Shown here: in pieces, positions 47,162 through 57,962 of the stretch
How positions within the stretch are numbered: the first letter of the stretch is position 1
How the letters are laid out: every line of letters begins with the position of its first letter
NCBI RefSeq assembly: GCF_000008765.1
Contig: NC_003030.1
Location: 2,948,001 to 3,012,000 of the forward strand
Source of the DNA: Clostridium acetobutylicum ATCC 824
GTDB lineage: Bacteria; Bacillota; Clostridia; Clostridiales; Clostridiaceae
DNA length: 64,000 nucleotides
Reading direction: 5' to 3'
Notes under the pieces: model-generated
Seen by the model: the letters and a program-made list of their open reading frames with translations, nothing else
Told to the model about the DNA's origin: nothing
The model's database searches: none
Translations under genes and position numbers: made by a program

Positions 47162-47189
47162 ATTGTGTCCATAACATAGCAAAAAATAC
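47162..47189 (-). promoter_or_regulatory. Sigma-F/G-like promoter before the spoIIQ-like gene
   Basis: On the minus strand GTATT (47189-47185), 14 bp, GGACACAAT (47170-47162). The -10 part fits the forespore consensus GG-N-N-A-N-A-M-T exactly; the -35 part has one mismatch to GYATA. About 20 bp before the start codon, so the leader would be short. Confidence 0.5.
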
Positions 47190-47242
47190 ATTTTATATGA
47201 CTTTTTTTTGTAAAACTAATGTAAAAATTGTAAAAATAAAAA

Positions 47243-47313
47243 GCTAGTTTCATCGAAGTAGAATATAACATGAACTTGTTCAAATTATAATTCCACTATT
47301 CTCTGAAACTAAC
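47243..47313 (-). terminator. Multi-tier terminator hairpin after spoIID
   Basis: Outer stem GTTAGTTTCA/TGAAACTAGC, middle stem GTGGAATTATAA with TTATATTCTAC, top TGAACAAGTTCA, then CTTTTTATTTTT on the minus strand. Unusually long for a simple terminator. Confidence 0.7.
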
Positions 47314-47361
47314 CTATTTCTATAATTATACTTGTTTAATTAGCAAACTTATAAATAGCCT

Positions 47362-48399
47362 TTAGTAACTTATATCCTTAATCTCTACCCCTGTATAATA
47401 ATGTTTTACTATATCTTTATAGCTCGATCCTTTATCTGCCATAGCTTTAGCTCCATATTGGCTCATTCCAAGACCATGTCCATACCCAATACAATCAAAC
47501 TCAATATTTGAAATATTATACTTGATCTGAAAGTTTGTTGAATTCAAACCAATTATACTTCTAAATTTTGTTGCTTGTAAAACATTATTTCCTACCTTTA
47601 TCTGATTAATAGTGCCTGTACTATTTCTTTTCAATATACTAATACCAACTCTTGCTTGAATAAGATTTATTTTGTTATTAACTGATGAATTTATTTTATC
47701 CACAAAATCTCCGTAAGACATTTTTAAACTTGTTTTATACTTATGCGCCGACTCCTCTCCTGGACTTGATACACTCTTTAAATATGGTTTATCTTCTCCA
47801 AGTACCTCTTTGGCATTTTCAGTTTTTCCACTACTAACAGAAAAATAATATGGATCTGTTATTATTTTATTATCATATGTAATTACTTGTCCTTTAGTAT
47901 CTTCTACTGCTGTACTTATCTTATTCCAGTATTCGTTTGCCTTATCTTTTGGCCATTTGTTTAGTACATCATCTTGCTTTGTATAAACCTGACATTGAAC
48001 TGTATTTACAACATCTGCACCATATGCATCCTTGTATTTTCGTCCACCAAATTGCTCCATATGGCATACTGCAAATGTCCTAGCTGCAACTGCTTGAGCC
48101 TTCAATGCTTCTATATTAAATTCAACTGGCATTTCTGATGAGATAACACCTTTTATATACTCCTCCAGATTTACCTTCTCAATTTTTTTTTCATTGTCCA
48201 TGTATACACTTATATCACAATCCTTAGTGTTTTCTTTAACTATATTTAGGGTATCATCATTCTCTTTATAAGAACTCTTCTTCACTATACTATTTTCATT
48301 TGTATGATTTTGCTTATCTCCTATTCCACCAACAAATATTGAAACCGAAAAAATAAAAATTATAGTTACCGCTAATCCCATAAAAATTTTTTTCACCAC
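47362..48399 (-). CDS. spoIID: Stage II sporulation protein D (SpoIID)
   Basis: 345 residues with an N-terminal membrane helix (about 8-28). SpoIID is a lytic transglycosylase that works with SpoIIM and SpoIIP in engulfment. Family patterns are VNLEEYIKGVISSEMP (about 74-89), ALKAQAVAARTFAVCHM (about 97-113) and the C-terminal GYGHGLGMSQYGAKAMADKG (about 308-327). The active Glu is in the EMP stretch. Between murA and spoIIQ-like genes, the standard order. Confidence 0.96.
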   Translation of the reverse strand: MVKKIFMGLAVTIIFIFSVSIFVGGIGDKQNHTNENSIVKKSSYKENDDTLNIVKENTKDCDISVYMDNEKKIEKVNLEEYIKGVISSEMPVEFNIEALKAQAVAARTFAVCHMEQFGGRKYKDAYGADVVNTVQCQVYTKQDDVLNKWPKDKANEYWNKISTAVEDTKGQVITYDNKIITDPYYFSVSSGKTENAKEVLGEDKPYLKSVSSPGEESAHKYKTSLKMSYGDFVDKINSSVNNKINLIQARVGISILKRNSTGTINQIKVGNNVLQATKFRSIIGLNSTNFQIKYNISNIEFDCIGYGHGLGMSQYGAKAMADKGSSYKDIVKHYYTGVEIKDISY

Positions 48400-48520
48400 T
48401 TATTTATCCCCCCGTTTTTTTATTAAGCTTTAAATTATAAAATTTTATTGAAAAGCATATATAATATATTACTTATTTCCATTTCAAATTATTACATCAA
48501 AACTTTACTATTCCTAAAAC

Positions 48521-48597
48521 AAAAAAGTAGAGTTCTAGATTATTATTGTAACCCTATCCTCAATTGGATACTACTACAACTCATCTATAAACTCTAC
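48521..48597 (-). terminator. Multi-tier terminator hairpin after murA
   Basis: Outer stem GTAGAGTTTATAGAT with ATCTAGAACTCTAC, middle TTGTA/TACAA, top TATCC/GGATA, followed by six T on the minus strand. Same three-part design as the one after spoIID. Confidence 0.75.
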
Positions 48598-48633
48598 AAG
48601 CGGAATTAATTCCCTCAATGATATAATATTTCA

Positions 48634-49890
48634 TTATTCTACTCTTTCAATTTTTGCTCCTAATTTTGTAAGCTTTTTTTCTATACTAACATAACCTCTA
48701 TCCACATGATATATATCACTAATTTGCGTTTCTCCCTCTGCAACGAGTCCTGCTAATATAAGTGCAGCACCTGCCCTTAAATCCGTTGCTCGAGCACTGC
48801 ACCCGGTAAGTTCTTTTACTCCTACTATTACAGCACTCCTTCCATCTATTTTTATATTTGCACCAAATCTCTTTAGTTCAGGAACATGCATAAATCTATT
48901 TTCAAAGATTGTTTCTGTTATCACACTAGTACCTTCAGTGCAGCATAAAAGGGACATTATTTGAGCTTGCATATCAGTTGGAAATCCCGGGTATGGCATA
49001 GTTTTTATATCTACAGGTTTAAGTTCATTTCTACCGTCTATTATAAGACTTTTGCCGTCTATCTCCATATTTATTCCCATTTCACAAAACTTGGCTATCA
49101 TTGGTTTTATACTTTTCTCTTCTACACCATTTATCTTTATCTTACTCTTTGTTATAGCTGCTGCTATTATAAATGTTCCTGCTTCTATCCTGTCATAAAT
49201 AGGTGTGTATTTTATTCCTTTTAATTCTTTAACTCCTCTTATTATTATTGCTCCCGTTTCTATCTTTTTTATATCAGATCCCATTTTATTTAGAAAATTA
49301 ATTAAATCATCTATTTCTGGTTCTTGTGCTGCATTTTCTATTATTGTTTCTCCTTCAGCAAAAACTGATGCCATTATTATATTTTCAGTAGCACCCACAG
49401 ATGGAAAATCAAGATATATTCTATCTCCTAAAAGCTTAGCAGCATTTGCTTCAACGTATCCATGACCAATTTCTATATTTACACCTAATGCCTTCAATCC
49501 TTTAAGATGTAAATCTATTGGCCTAGTTCCTATATTGCAACCACCAGGCAGTGATATTTTAAATCTTCCATATCTTGAAATCATAGGACCCATAATTAAA
49601 AAGGACCCTCTCATCTTCCTAACAAGTTCAGCATCTGGTTCAATACTTTTTACATTGGAAGTATCTATTTTCATATCGCCACTGTTTAAGTCTATATCAA
49701 CTTGTGCTCCTATAGATTTTAACAAATCACTTATCACAAATACATCTAAAAGCATAGGACAATTTTTTATCGTACACTTTTCTCCACATAATATAGTTGC
49801 AGCAATTATAGGTAAAACTGAATTTTTAGCACAACTTATATCTACTTCACCATTTAATGTTTCCCCACCCTTTATAATAAATTTATTCAT
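48634..49890 (-). CDS. murA: UDP-N-acetylglucosamine 1-carboxyvinyltransferase MurA
   Basis: 418 residues. MurA adds enolpyruvate to UDP-GlcNAc, the first committed step of peptidoglycan synthesis. It starts MNKFIIKGGETLNGEVDIS, has the fosfomycin-target loop GGCNIGTRPIDLH with Cys near residue 117, and ends with RATDLRAGAALILAGL, then DRGY. The start is ATG 49890 with GGAGG; a longer frame to 49926 is rejected. Adjacent to the ywmB-like gene upstream and spoIID downstream, as in B. subtilis. Confidence 0.97.
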   Translation of the reverse strand: MNKFIIKGGETLNGEVDISCAKNSVLPIIAATILCGEKCTIKNCPMLLDVFVISDLLKSIGAQVDIDLNSGDMKIDTSNVKSIEPDAELVRKMRGSFLIMGPMISRYGRFKISLPGGCNIGTRPIDLHLKGLKALGVNIEIGHGYVEANAAKLLGDRIYLDFPSVGATENIIMASVFAEGETIIENAAQEPEIDDLINFLNKMGSDIKKIETGAIIIRGVKELKGIKYTPIYDRIEAGTFIIAAAITKSKIKINGVEEKSIKPMIAKFCEMGINMEIDGKSLIIDGRNELKPVDIKTMPYPGFPTDMQAQIMSLLCCTEGTSVITETIFENRFMHVPELKRFGANIKIDGRSAVIVGVKELTGCSARATDLRAGAALILAGLVAEGETQISDIYHVDRGYVSIEKKLTKLGAKIERVE

Positions 49891-49944
49891 TTTAATCCTC
49901 CAATCATAAACTGCATAACAAAACATGATTTAGTTATATAATTT

Positions 49945-50652
49945 TCAATACGTGATTGGTATGATTGGTGTACCAACTATTATAAAATTCCCAGTTTCAT
50001 ATTTACATACAGAATAGTTAAAATCAACTTTTCTATTTCCATCTTGTATATAATTAAACTTTTTTGTATATGCAGTAGTGCTTAAATTTTTATTTAATTT
50101 AACTGTTTTTATATTTTCCGCTCTTATACTATTTAAAACTTTCTTTACTTTTTCATCTATGTTATATACATTTTTCATTTTACTTTTAGCCTTTAAATAT
50201 TTATAACACTGTAGTCTATTACAGTTTGATTTATTACTTATCACAGCTTCCTCAAGACTATTAATATCATTATTTGAAGTTTTCTCCTGTAATGCAACAT
50301 CAACTTTAACTTCATTGCCATCTAATCTATTAGCTTCTAAATAACCTGATATATTTGAATTCTTAAATTCTACACAATACTCCAATCCATCGTCCGAAGT
50401 TATCTTATCGCATAGATTTGATCCAATTGAACCTTTTATATTTTTTATAATATTCCTACTTATACTTTTATAGTTTCCACTCTTTACAAATGAAATATTA
50501 ACGCCCGTTTGCACCACATTGCTATGTGAGTATTTCAATATCTCGCTAAAAATATCTTGGTCCAATTCCGCTTTTATACTATGTCCACATATGAATATCA
50601 GCGATATAAACATCAATAACGCAAAACAAAAAATTAATTTATTATACTTCAT
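49945..50652 (-). CDS. YwmB-like exported protein (DUF1779, TATA-box-binding-protein-like fold)
   Basis: 235 residues with a signal sequence or membrane anchor (about 5-28). The body is weakly conserved, but length, the C-terminal GNRKVDFNYSVCKYETGNFIIVGTPIIPITY and position between atpC and murA are those of ywmB in other Firmicutes. Function is unknown. The GGAGG site directly touches the first ATG (50661), so ATG 50652 is taken. Confidence 0.65.
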   Translation of the reverse strand: MKYNKLIFCFALLMFISLIFICGHSIKAELDQDIFSEILKYSHSNVVQTGVNISFVKSGNYKSISRNIIKNIKGSIGSNLCDKITSDDGLEYCVEFKNSNISGYLEANRLDGNEVKVDVALQEKTSNNDINSLEEAVISNKSNCNRLQCYKYLKAKSKMKNVYNIDEKVKKVLNSIRAENIKTVKLNKNLSTTAYTKKFNYIQDGNRKVDFNYSVCKYETGNFIIVGTPIIPITY

Positions 50653-50817
50653 GTTTTCCATCCTCCCATACTATGATTATTGACAGAAAACATTGTTTTT
50701 ATTCCTAGATGAATTTAAGTAGTAGACAAACAGTCACCTATTAATATCCTTAGCTTTACTAACAAATATAAAATTATTAGTACAATATTAATATATAAAT
50801 TTATTTAAAAAGTGTGA

Positions 50818-50850
50818 AAAAAAACCGTGGAATAAATCCACGGTTTTTTA
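50818..50850 (-). terminator. Terminator of the atp operon
   Basis: An 11-bp perfect stem AAAACCGTGGA/TCCACGGTTTT with loop ATAAA, followed by T residues on the minus strand, right after atpC. Confidence 0.92.
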
Positions 50851-50856
50851 TGAAAA

Positions 50857-51258
50857 TTAATCATTTTTTGTTTTAATTCTTGCAAGTGCTCTTGAAAGCG
50901 ATAGTTCTGCTCTTTTTACATCTATATTATTACTAGTTTTAAGTCTTTTTTCTGCTCTTTCTTTAGCTGTCTCAGCCCTTTGAATATCAATTTCATCTGG
51001 CCATTCGCTTGCGTCACACATAAAAGAAACTTCTGATTCTCCTACATTTAAAATACCTGTAGATGTAAATACTTTTTTTCTTGAACCATCTTCTTCAACT
51101 AAAATTGTTTCAGTTGGTGTCAAAAAAGCAACCAAGTCTGTATGATTAGGAAGTATTCCTATTTCACCTTCAACTGTTCTGGTTATAATCTCTTTTACAT
51201 CTCCAACATAAAACGTCTTCTGAGGAGTTAGTATGCTCAATTTGATATTATTTGCCAT
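50857..51258 (-). CDS. atpC: ATP synthase F1 subunit epsilon
   Basis: 133 residues: a beta-sandwich (about 1-84, SILTPQKTFYVGDVKEI, GEIGILPNHTDLVAFL) and a C-terminal helical hairpin (AETAKERAEKRLK, ALARIK) that can insert into F1 and inhibit ATP hydrolysis. Last gene of the operon, 13 bp after atpD. Confidence 0.96.
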   Translation of the reverse strand: MANNIKLSILTPQKTFYVGDVKEIITRTVEGEIGILPNHTDLVAFLTPTETILVEEDGSRKKVFTSTGILNVGESEVSFMCDASEWPDEIDIQRAETAKERAEKRLKTSNNIDVKRAELSLSRALARIKTKND

Positions 51259-51271
51259 ACAAAATCACTCC

Positions 51272-52684
<1,413 letters not shown>

Positions 52685-53533
52685 TTATTTGAGAGCTTCC
52701 GCTCCTCCAACTATTTCTGTTATTTCTTGAGTAATAGCACTTTGTCTAATTCTATTATACTTAATATTTAAAGCATCAAGTAAGTCATTGGCATTTTTAG
52801 TAGCACTATCCATTGAGGACATTCTAGATGCCTGCTCACTTGCCTTAGAATTTAATAACAAGTTAAATAACTGCTGTTCAATATGAAGCCTTATAGCTTT
52901 TTCAAGTATAATTTCTGCATCTGGTTCAAATTCAGCTACACTCACTTTTTCCATCTTTTTAGGTTCAATAGGGAGTACCTTCTTTACCTCAACTTTTTGA
53001 TTTACCGTAGAAAGAAATTGAGTATAAATAACATGAACTTCTCCTATTTCGCCTTTTTCATAAAGACTTAAAGCACGGTCTGCTATTTCCTTAGCTTCTT
53101 TTAATCCTGGCTCGTTTGGAATATCAACGTATTCGGATAAAGTCTCATATTTAAGCCTTTTAAAATAAGATATTCCCTTTTGACCAACAGTTATAAGTAA
53201 GGATTTATCTTTATCCCCTCTCATAACATTGTCAGCAGCAGTTACAACAGCTCCGTTAAAACCTCCACAAAGACCAGAATCAGAAGTCAAAGCTATATAA
53301 AGTTTTTTGTCACTTTTATTTCCAGCTACATATAAGTTGCTCTTACTAGAAGAACTTACAATCTTATTTATAACATCATTAAAAGCTTCATAATATGCTT
53401 TATTCGCTTCGAGATTCTGTCTAGATTTTCTTAAATTAGAGGTGGCTATAAGTCCCATGGCGTTTGTTATTTTTTTAGTATTCGTAATAGACTTAATTCT
53501 TCTTTTTATAATAATAAGTCCTGCTCCTGCCAT
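52685..53533 (-). CDS. atpG: ATP synthase F1 subunit gamma
   Basis: 282 residues. The rotor shaft: N-terminal helix KRRIKSITNTKKITNAMGLIATSNLRK and C-terminal helix MDSATKNANDLLDALNIKYNRIRQSAITQEI. Translation from ATG 53533 behind AGGAGGTG. Confidence 0.97.
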   Translation of the reverse strand: MAGAGLIIIKRRIKSITNTKKITNAMGLIATSNLRKSRQNLEANKAYYEAFNDVINKIVSSSSKSNLYVAGNKSDKKLYIALTSDSGLCGGFNGAVVTAADNVMRGDKDKSLLITVGQKGISYFKRLKYETLSEYVDIPNEPGLKEAKEIADRALSLYEKGEIGEVHVIYTQFLSTVNQKVEVKKVLPIEPKKMEKVSVAEFEPDAEIILEKAIRLHIEQQLFNLLLNSKASEQASRMSSMDSATKNANDLLDALNIKYNRIRQSAITQEITEIVGGAEALK

Positions 53534-53564
53534 TACTTCACCTCCTGCATAGGAAAGTCATTAA

Positions 53565-55082
53565 CTACTGTTCCTCTGCTAAAAATATCTTTTTATATTC
53601 GTTAATAGCTTTGGTAAGCTGACTGCTTATATCATCAGTTAGCTCTTTTTTCTCAAGTATTTGCTTACCTAAGTCTCTATAATGAGCATCTACATACTCA
53701 AATAATCCACTTTCAAATGCACTAAGTTTTGAAACATCAATATCCATTACATACTCATTTACAACAGCATATAAAATCATTATTTGTTTCTCAACTGGCA
53801 TTGGCTTATATTGAGGCTGTTTCATCATTTCAGTAAGTCTTTTACCTTTTTCAAGTCTCTTTTTAGATTCTTTATCAAGGTCAGAACCAAACTGAGCAAA
53901 TGCAGCAAGTTCCCTATATTGTGCAAGCTCAAGTCTTAAAGTTCCTGAAAGTTTTTTCATTGCTTTAATTTGAGCACTACCACCAACTCTGGATACTGAT
54001 ATACCTGAGTTAACAGCTGGTCTTTGTCCTGCATAGAATAATTCTGATTCAAGGAATATTTGACCATCTGTTATAGAAATAACATTTGTTGGTATGTAAC
54101 CCGCAACATCACCAGCAAGAGTTTCTATTATAGGAAGTGCTGTTATAGAACCTCCTCCAAGTTTCTGTGAAAGTTTAGCAGCTCTTTCAAGAAGTCTTGA
54201 ATGTAAGTAGAATACATCTCCAGGGTATGCCTCTCTGCCTGGTGGTCTACGTAAAAGTAATGACATCGTTCTGTATGCAACAGCGTGCTTTGAAAGATCA
54301 TCATATACAATAAGTACATCTTTTCCTTTAAACATAAAGTTTTCTGCAATTGTTACACCTGAATATGGTGCTAAATATTGAAGTGGTGCTGAATCTGAAG
54401 CAGTTGCTGCTACAACTATGCTGTAATCCATAGCTCCCATTTCTTCAAATGTATTAACTATATGTGCTACTGTAGATTGTTTTTGACCTATAGCAACATA
54501 TATACAAATTACATCTTTTCCTTTTTGATTCAATATAGTATCGATAGCTATAGCAGTTTTACCTGTCTGTCTATCTCCTATAATAAGTTCTCTTTGTCCT
54601 TTTCCAATAGGTATCATTGAGTCTATGGCTTTTATACCTGTTTGAAGTGGTTGATTAACTGATTGTCTATCAATAACTCCTGTAGCTTTTATATCTACTG
54701 GTTTTGAATCTTCTGCTTTAATTGGTCCTTTACCATCTATTGGTTGACCAAGAGCATTTACTACTCTTCCAAGCATTTCTTCACCAACAGGCACTTCAAC
54801 AACTTTTCCTGTACTTTTAACAATGTCTCCTTCTTTGATTCCTTCTTCTGAACCAAGTAAAACACATCCAACATTGTCTTGTTCAAGATTTAGAGCCATT
54901 CCATACACATCGTTTGGAAACTCAAGAAGTTCGCCAGCCATACAATTTTGTAAGCCGTATATTCTAGCGATACCATCACCTATTTCTATTATCGTACCTG
55001 AATCTACTGTTTCTAATTTACTTTCATATCCCTCAATCTGACTTTTTATTATTGAAGTTATCTCTTCAGGTTTTATGTTCAT
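53565..55082 (-). CDS. atpA: ATP synthase F1 subunit alpha
   Basis: 505 residues. The non-catalytic nucleotide-binding subunit with P-loop [14 protein letters not shown] (about 170-183), [12 protein letters not shown] and [14 protein letters not shown] near residue 347-360. Normal length (about 500). Confidence 0.98.
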   Translation of the reverse strand: MNIKPEEITSIIKSQIEGYESKLETVDSGTIIEIGDGIARIYGLQNCMAGELLEFPNDVYGMALNLEQDNVGCVLLGSEEGIKEGDIVKSTGKVVEVPVGEEMLGRVVNALGQPIDGKGPIKAEDSKPVDIKATGVIDRQSVNQPLQTGIKAIDSMIPIGKGQRELIIGDRQTGKTAIAIDTILNQKGKDVICIYVAIGQKQSTVAHIVNTFEEMGAMDYSIVVAATASDSAPLQYLAPYSGVTIAENFMFKGKDVLIVYDDLSKHAVAYRTMSLLLRRPPGREAYPGDVFYLHSRLLERAAKLSQKLGGGSITALPIIETLAGDVAGYIPTNVISITDGQIFLESELFYAGQRPAVNSGISVSRVGGSAQIKAMKKLSGTLRLELAQYRELAAFAQFGSDLDKESKKRLEKGKRLTEMMKQPQYKPMPVEKQIMILYAVVNEYVMDIDVSKLSAFESGLFEYVDAHYRDLGKQILEKKELTDDISSQLTKAINEYKKIFLAEEQ

Positions 55083-55092
55083 AGGCTCACCT

Positions 55093-55632
55093 CTATTCTT
55101 CTTTAAGCATTACTTTTTTCATGCTTTCTAATTTAAACTTAATAGTTCCATCAATTACATCATCGCCAACTCTTACATAAACTCCGCCAATAATAGTCTT
55201 ATCTATTATTTCTTTGAAAATAATTATTTTATTATACTTAGCGGAAAGCTTGCTTGCAAGGGTTGTTTTTTCATTGTCTGTAAGTGGTATTACAGTTCTA
55301 ACTTCTGCAACAACCTTATTATGCTTTTCTAAGGATATTTTATTTAATTGAGTTAAAATTCCTTCAGCATCATGAATCCTCTTTTTTTCAAGAAGAAGCA
55401 ATAAGAAATTAAGTAGCTTCTCATCAATTTTTCCCTTAAAGATTTCCATAAATATTTTCTTTTTTTCAGAAGTACTTATCTGTGGATGATTAACAACTTG
55501 ATTTATATTTTCATCATTCTTAAGCAGATGAACTATTTCACCAAAGTCATTAATATACTCCTCTAACTTTTGATTTTTTTCACCTACTTCATATAAAGCA
55601 AGTGCGTATCTTCTATCTAAGAATTCATACAT
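55093..55632 (-). CDS. atpH: ATP synthase F1 subunit delta
   Basis: 179 residues of the OSCP/delta family, the stator link to F1. Ends with the family pattern [22 protein letters not shown]. Ten bases before atpA and 2 bp after atpF, so tightly coupled. Confidence 0.95.
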   Translation of the reverse strand: MYEFLDRRYALALYEVGEKNQKLEEYINDFGEIVHLLKNDENINQVVNHPQISTSEKKKIFMEIFKGKIDEKLLNFLLLLLEKKRIHDAEGILTQLNKISLEKHNKVVAEVRTVIPLTDNEKTTLASKLSAKYNKIIIFKEIIDKTIIGGVYVRVGDDVIDGTIKFKLESMKKVMLKEE

Positions 55633-55634
55633 AA

Positions 55635-56114
55635 TTAAATACCTACCTTAGATACAAAATCTTCTATAAGTTTTCTGTGTTCTGCTTCATTTATGGAATT
55701 TTCAAGAGCTTTTGAGGAAATTAATACAGCAAGTTCAACAACTTGATTTTTGATTTCATCTTCAGCCTTTTCTTTTTCTCTTTGGGTTTCTCTTTTAGCT
55801 CTTTCTAATATATTCTGAGCTTCAGTTTTAGCTTCTGCTGTTATTTCCTCTGAAACTTTTTCTGCTTTTACCTTGTAATTTTCTACAATGGTTTTTCCTT
55901 GAAGTTTTGAATCTTCTAGATTCTTTTCACTTTCAACTTTTAAAAGCCTAGCTTCTTCGTTTTGTGCATCAGCCTTTTTTATTGTTAATGCTACTTCATT
56001 ATTCCTATCATCAATAACTTTATTTACTTTATCAAAGAAAAAGTGCTTAAGTATCAACATAAGGATTATGAAGTTTACTATTGTAAAGCCTATAGTAACT
56101 AAATTAAATTCCAT
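55635..56114 (-). CDS. atpF: ATP synthase Fo subunit b
   Basis: 159 residues: one N-terminal membrane helix (about 6-26) and a long charged coiled coil (about 30-135, Glu/Lys/Ala-rich), the peripheral stalk. GGAGGGAGG site. Confidence 0.95.
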   Translation of the reverse strand: MEFNLVTIGFTIVNFIILMLILKHFFFDKVNKVIDDRNNEVALTIKKADAQNEEARLLKVESEKNLEDSKLQGKTIVENYKVKAEKVSEEITAEAKTEAQNILERAKRETQREKEKAEDEIKNQVVELAVLISSKALENSINEAEHRKLIEDFVSKVGI

Positions 56115-56162
56115 ACACTCAAAAGCCTCCCTCCAGGCTTATTCTTTATTAAGATAACCTAT

Positions 56163-56408
56163 TTATTTAACAAATAATAACATTATAGCAACGAATAAAG
56201 CGTATAATGATGTAACTTCAGCAAATGCTAAACCCATTATCATTGTAGGCATAACTTTTGAAGCTGATTCTGGTTGTCTTCCAATTGCTTCAACTGCTTT
56301 ACCTGTAACAGTACCTATACCTACACCTCCACCAATACATCCAATTGCTGCTAGACCTGCACCTAGATATTGCATTCCTAGTAAAAAAGTATGAGAATCA
56401 ATATTCAT
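56163..56408 (-). CDS. atpE: ATP synthase Fo subunit c
   Basis: 81 residues, two membrane helices joined by the polar loop EAIGRQPE. The ion-binding Glu is in MGLAFAEVTSLYALF (near residue 62). The positions that mark sodium-binding c rings (a Gln in the first helix, a Ser after the Glu) are Ile and Val here, so proton coupling is expected. Confidence 0.97.
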   Translation of the reverse strand: MNIDSHTFLLGMQYLGAGLAAIGCIGGGVGIGTVTGKAVEAIGRQPESASKVMPTMIMGLAFAEVTSLYALFVAIMLLFVK

Positions 56409-56481
56409 TTCGTTTCCTCCTTAAAAAAGTTTAAATTTAGTTTATAATAACTAACATCATGTGATGCAGCTTATTATTACT

Positions 56482-57147
56482 TTAATGTTCGATTCCTAGC
56501 TTAGTAAATATCATAGTTAAAAGCACAAATACATAAACTTGTAAAACACCATCAAACATATCAAAGAACCCATGAAGAGGTACTGGCAATAAAATTTTAG
56601 CTGGTGTTGAATAAATAAGTGACATAACTATGGCACCAACAAGCATGTTAATAAATAAACGCAAACATAATGATACTGGTATTGTAACCTTTTCTAAAAG
56701 GTTCATAGGAACCATTATAGGTCCTTGACTAAAAATGGATTTAATATATCCTCCAACACCAATTCTTTTTATTGCAGTTGCATTTATTAAAAATGCACTT
56801 ACTAAAGCAAAGCCTGCTGTAACACTAATATCCTTTGTTGCTGGTTCGATACCTACTAGCCCTGTTAAATTTAAGAAAAGTATAAACACTGCCATAGTAC
56901 CGATAATTGGAACGAAATTCATGAATTTCTCTCCCATATTTTCTTTTACCAATCCATTTATTAAGTTAACAATCATTTCTATTACGCTTTGTTTCCTATT
57001 TGGTACTTTCTTAAGATTTTTAGTAAGAAATATTGCAAGTAATATTATAACTGCCATGATAATCCACTGTAATACTACAGTTTCTGTTATAGCAAAGTTG
57101 TAACTTCCAAGCTTCATCGAAAATACTGTCTTTGCACCTAGCTCCAT
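56482..57147 (-). CDS. atpB: ATP synthase Fo subunit a
   Basis: 221 residues, about five membrane helices. The essential Arg is in [13 protein letters not shown] (about 155-167), and the C-terminal part [20 protein letters not shown] is typical. It forms the proton half-channels facing the c ring. Confidence 0.96.
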
Positions 57148-57161
57148 TCAATCACTTCCTT

Positions 57162-57527
57162 TCATCGTTTATTTACTAGTGACCCATAAATTATAAGGGC
57201 TATAAAATGAGCACTATATCCTCCTAAGTAGGCTATTAAATAATATTTATATATTTTATAAAGAATAATACCTATAAAAAAAACAAGTATTACTCTAAAA
57301 ATTGAACTAAGAAATATAAGTGACGTATTTCCCATTTTTTTTACAAAAACGAAATCAGCTGTTAAATTACTTAAATAAAAATTAAATATTGCTGAAAAAA
57401 TCCCTATAATCACTATTAACGAAATCTTATAATTAGCAGCAAACAAAAGTATTACTGAAACTATTGCAGCAATAATTGCATCATAAAGAGTTACAACCTT
57501 TAACATTCTTTTAATATTCAGATTCAA
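57162..57527 (-). CDS. atpI: AtpI-type protein, first gene of the ATP synthase operon
   Basis: 121 residues, four hydrophobic helices. Such small proteins precede atpB in Firmicute operons and help assemble the c ring; they are weakly conserved. Start is TTG 57527 with GGAGG seven bases upstream. The end is 15 bp before atpB. Confidence 0.85.
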   Translation of the reverse strand: MNLNIKRMLKVVTLYDAIIAAIVSVILLFAANYKISLIVIIGIFSAIFNFYLSNLTADFVFVKKMGNTSLIFLSSIFRVILVFFIGIILYKIYKYYLIAYLGGYSAHFIALIIYGSLVNKR

Positions 57528-57904
57528 ATTACTTCCTCCACTATTTTAACACGTTATTTAAATTATATATCTTAAATTTTTATAAATAAAACTCTGTTTT
57601 AAGATTTTTTTTATAATATTTACGGTTCTTTCATTACTGCAAACGTTTTTAGGCCATTTCTTATCGCTATAGTAATTATAAATTCAATTTACGCCTAGTA
57701 CTGCATTAGCCTCATAATCTTTCAAATGACTGAAAATTGATAAAATATATTCATTTTCTGAATTTTATACAAATTTCAACATAAATATCATTATGACATT
57801 TTTTTACCACACTAACTAAATTATTCTAAAAGAAATTGAACTGTCTTTAGTTTTAATTCTACATTCTTATCGTATTTTTTATACATAAGTTTAGAATTTT
57901 TTTA
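57528..57904. other. Intergenic region carrying the atp operon promoter
   Basis: About 380 bases, AT-rich, between thlA and atpI on the same strand. No gene seen. A loose candidate promoter on the minus strand is TTGCAG, 18 bp, TATTAT (near 57615-57650). Nothing else recognised. Confidence 0.4.
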
Positions 57905-57951
57905 AAAAATAACTCTGTAGAACTAATTTATAATTCTACAGAGTTATTTTT
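57905..57951 (-). terminator. Terminator of thlA
   Basis: An 18-bp perfect stem AAAAATAACTCTGTAGAA with its complement and an 11-nt loop, ending in T residues on the minus strand. Confidence 0.93.
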
Positions 57952-57962
57952 AACAATACTTT

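Noticed and set aside
54143-54349. A 68-codon minus-strand frame inside atpA
   Set aside because: Internal out-of-frame shadow of atpA.
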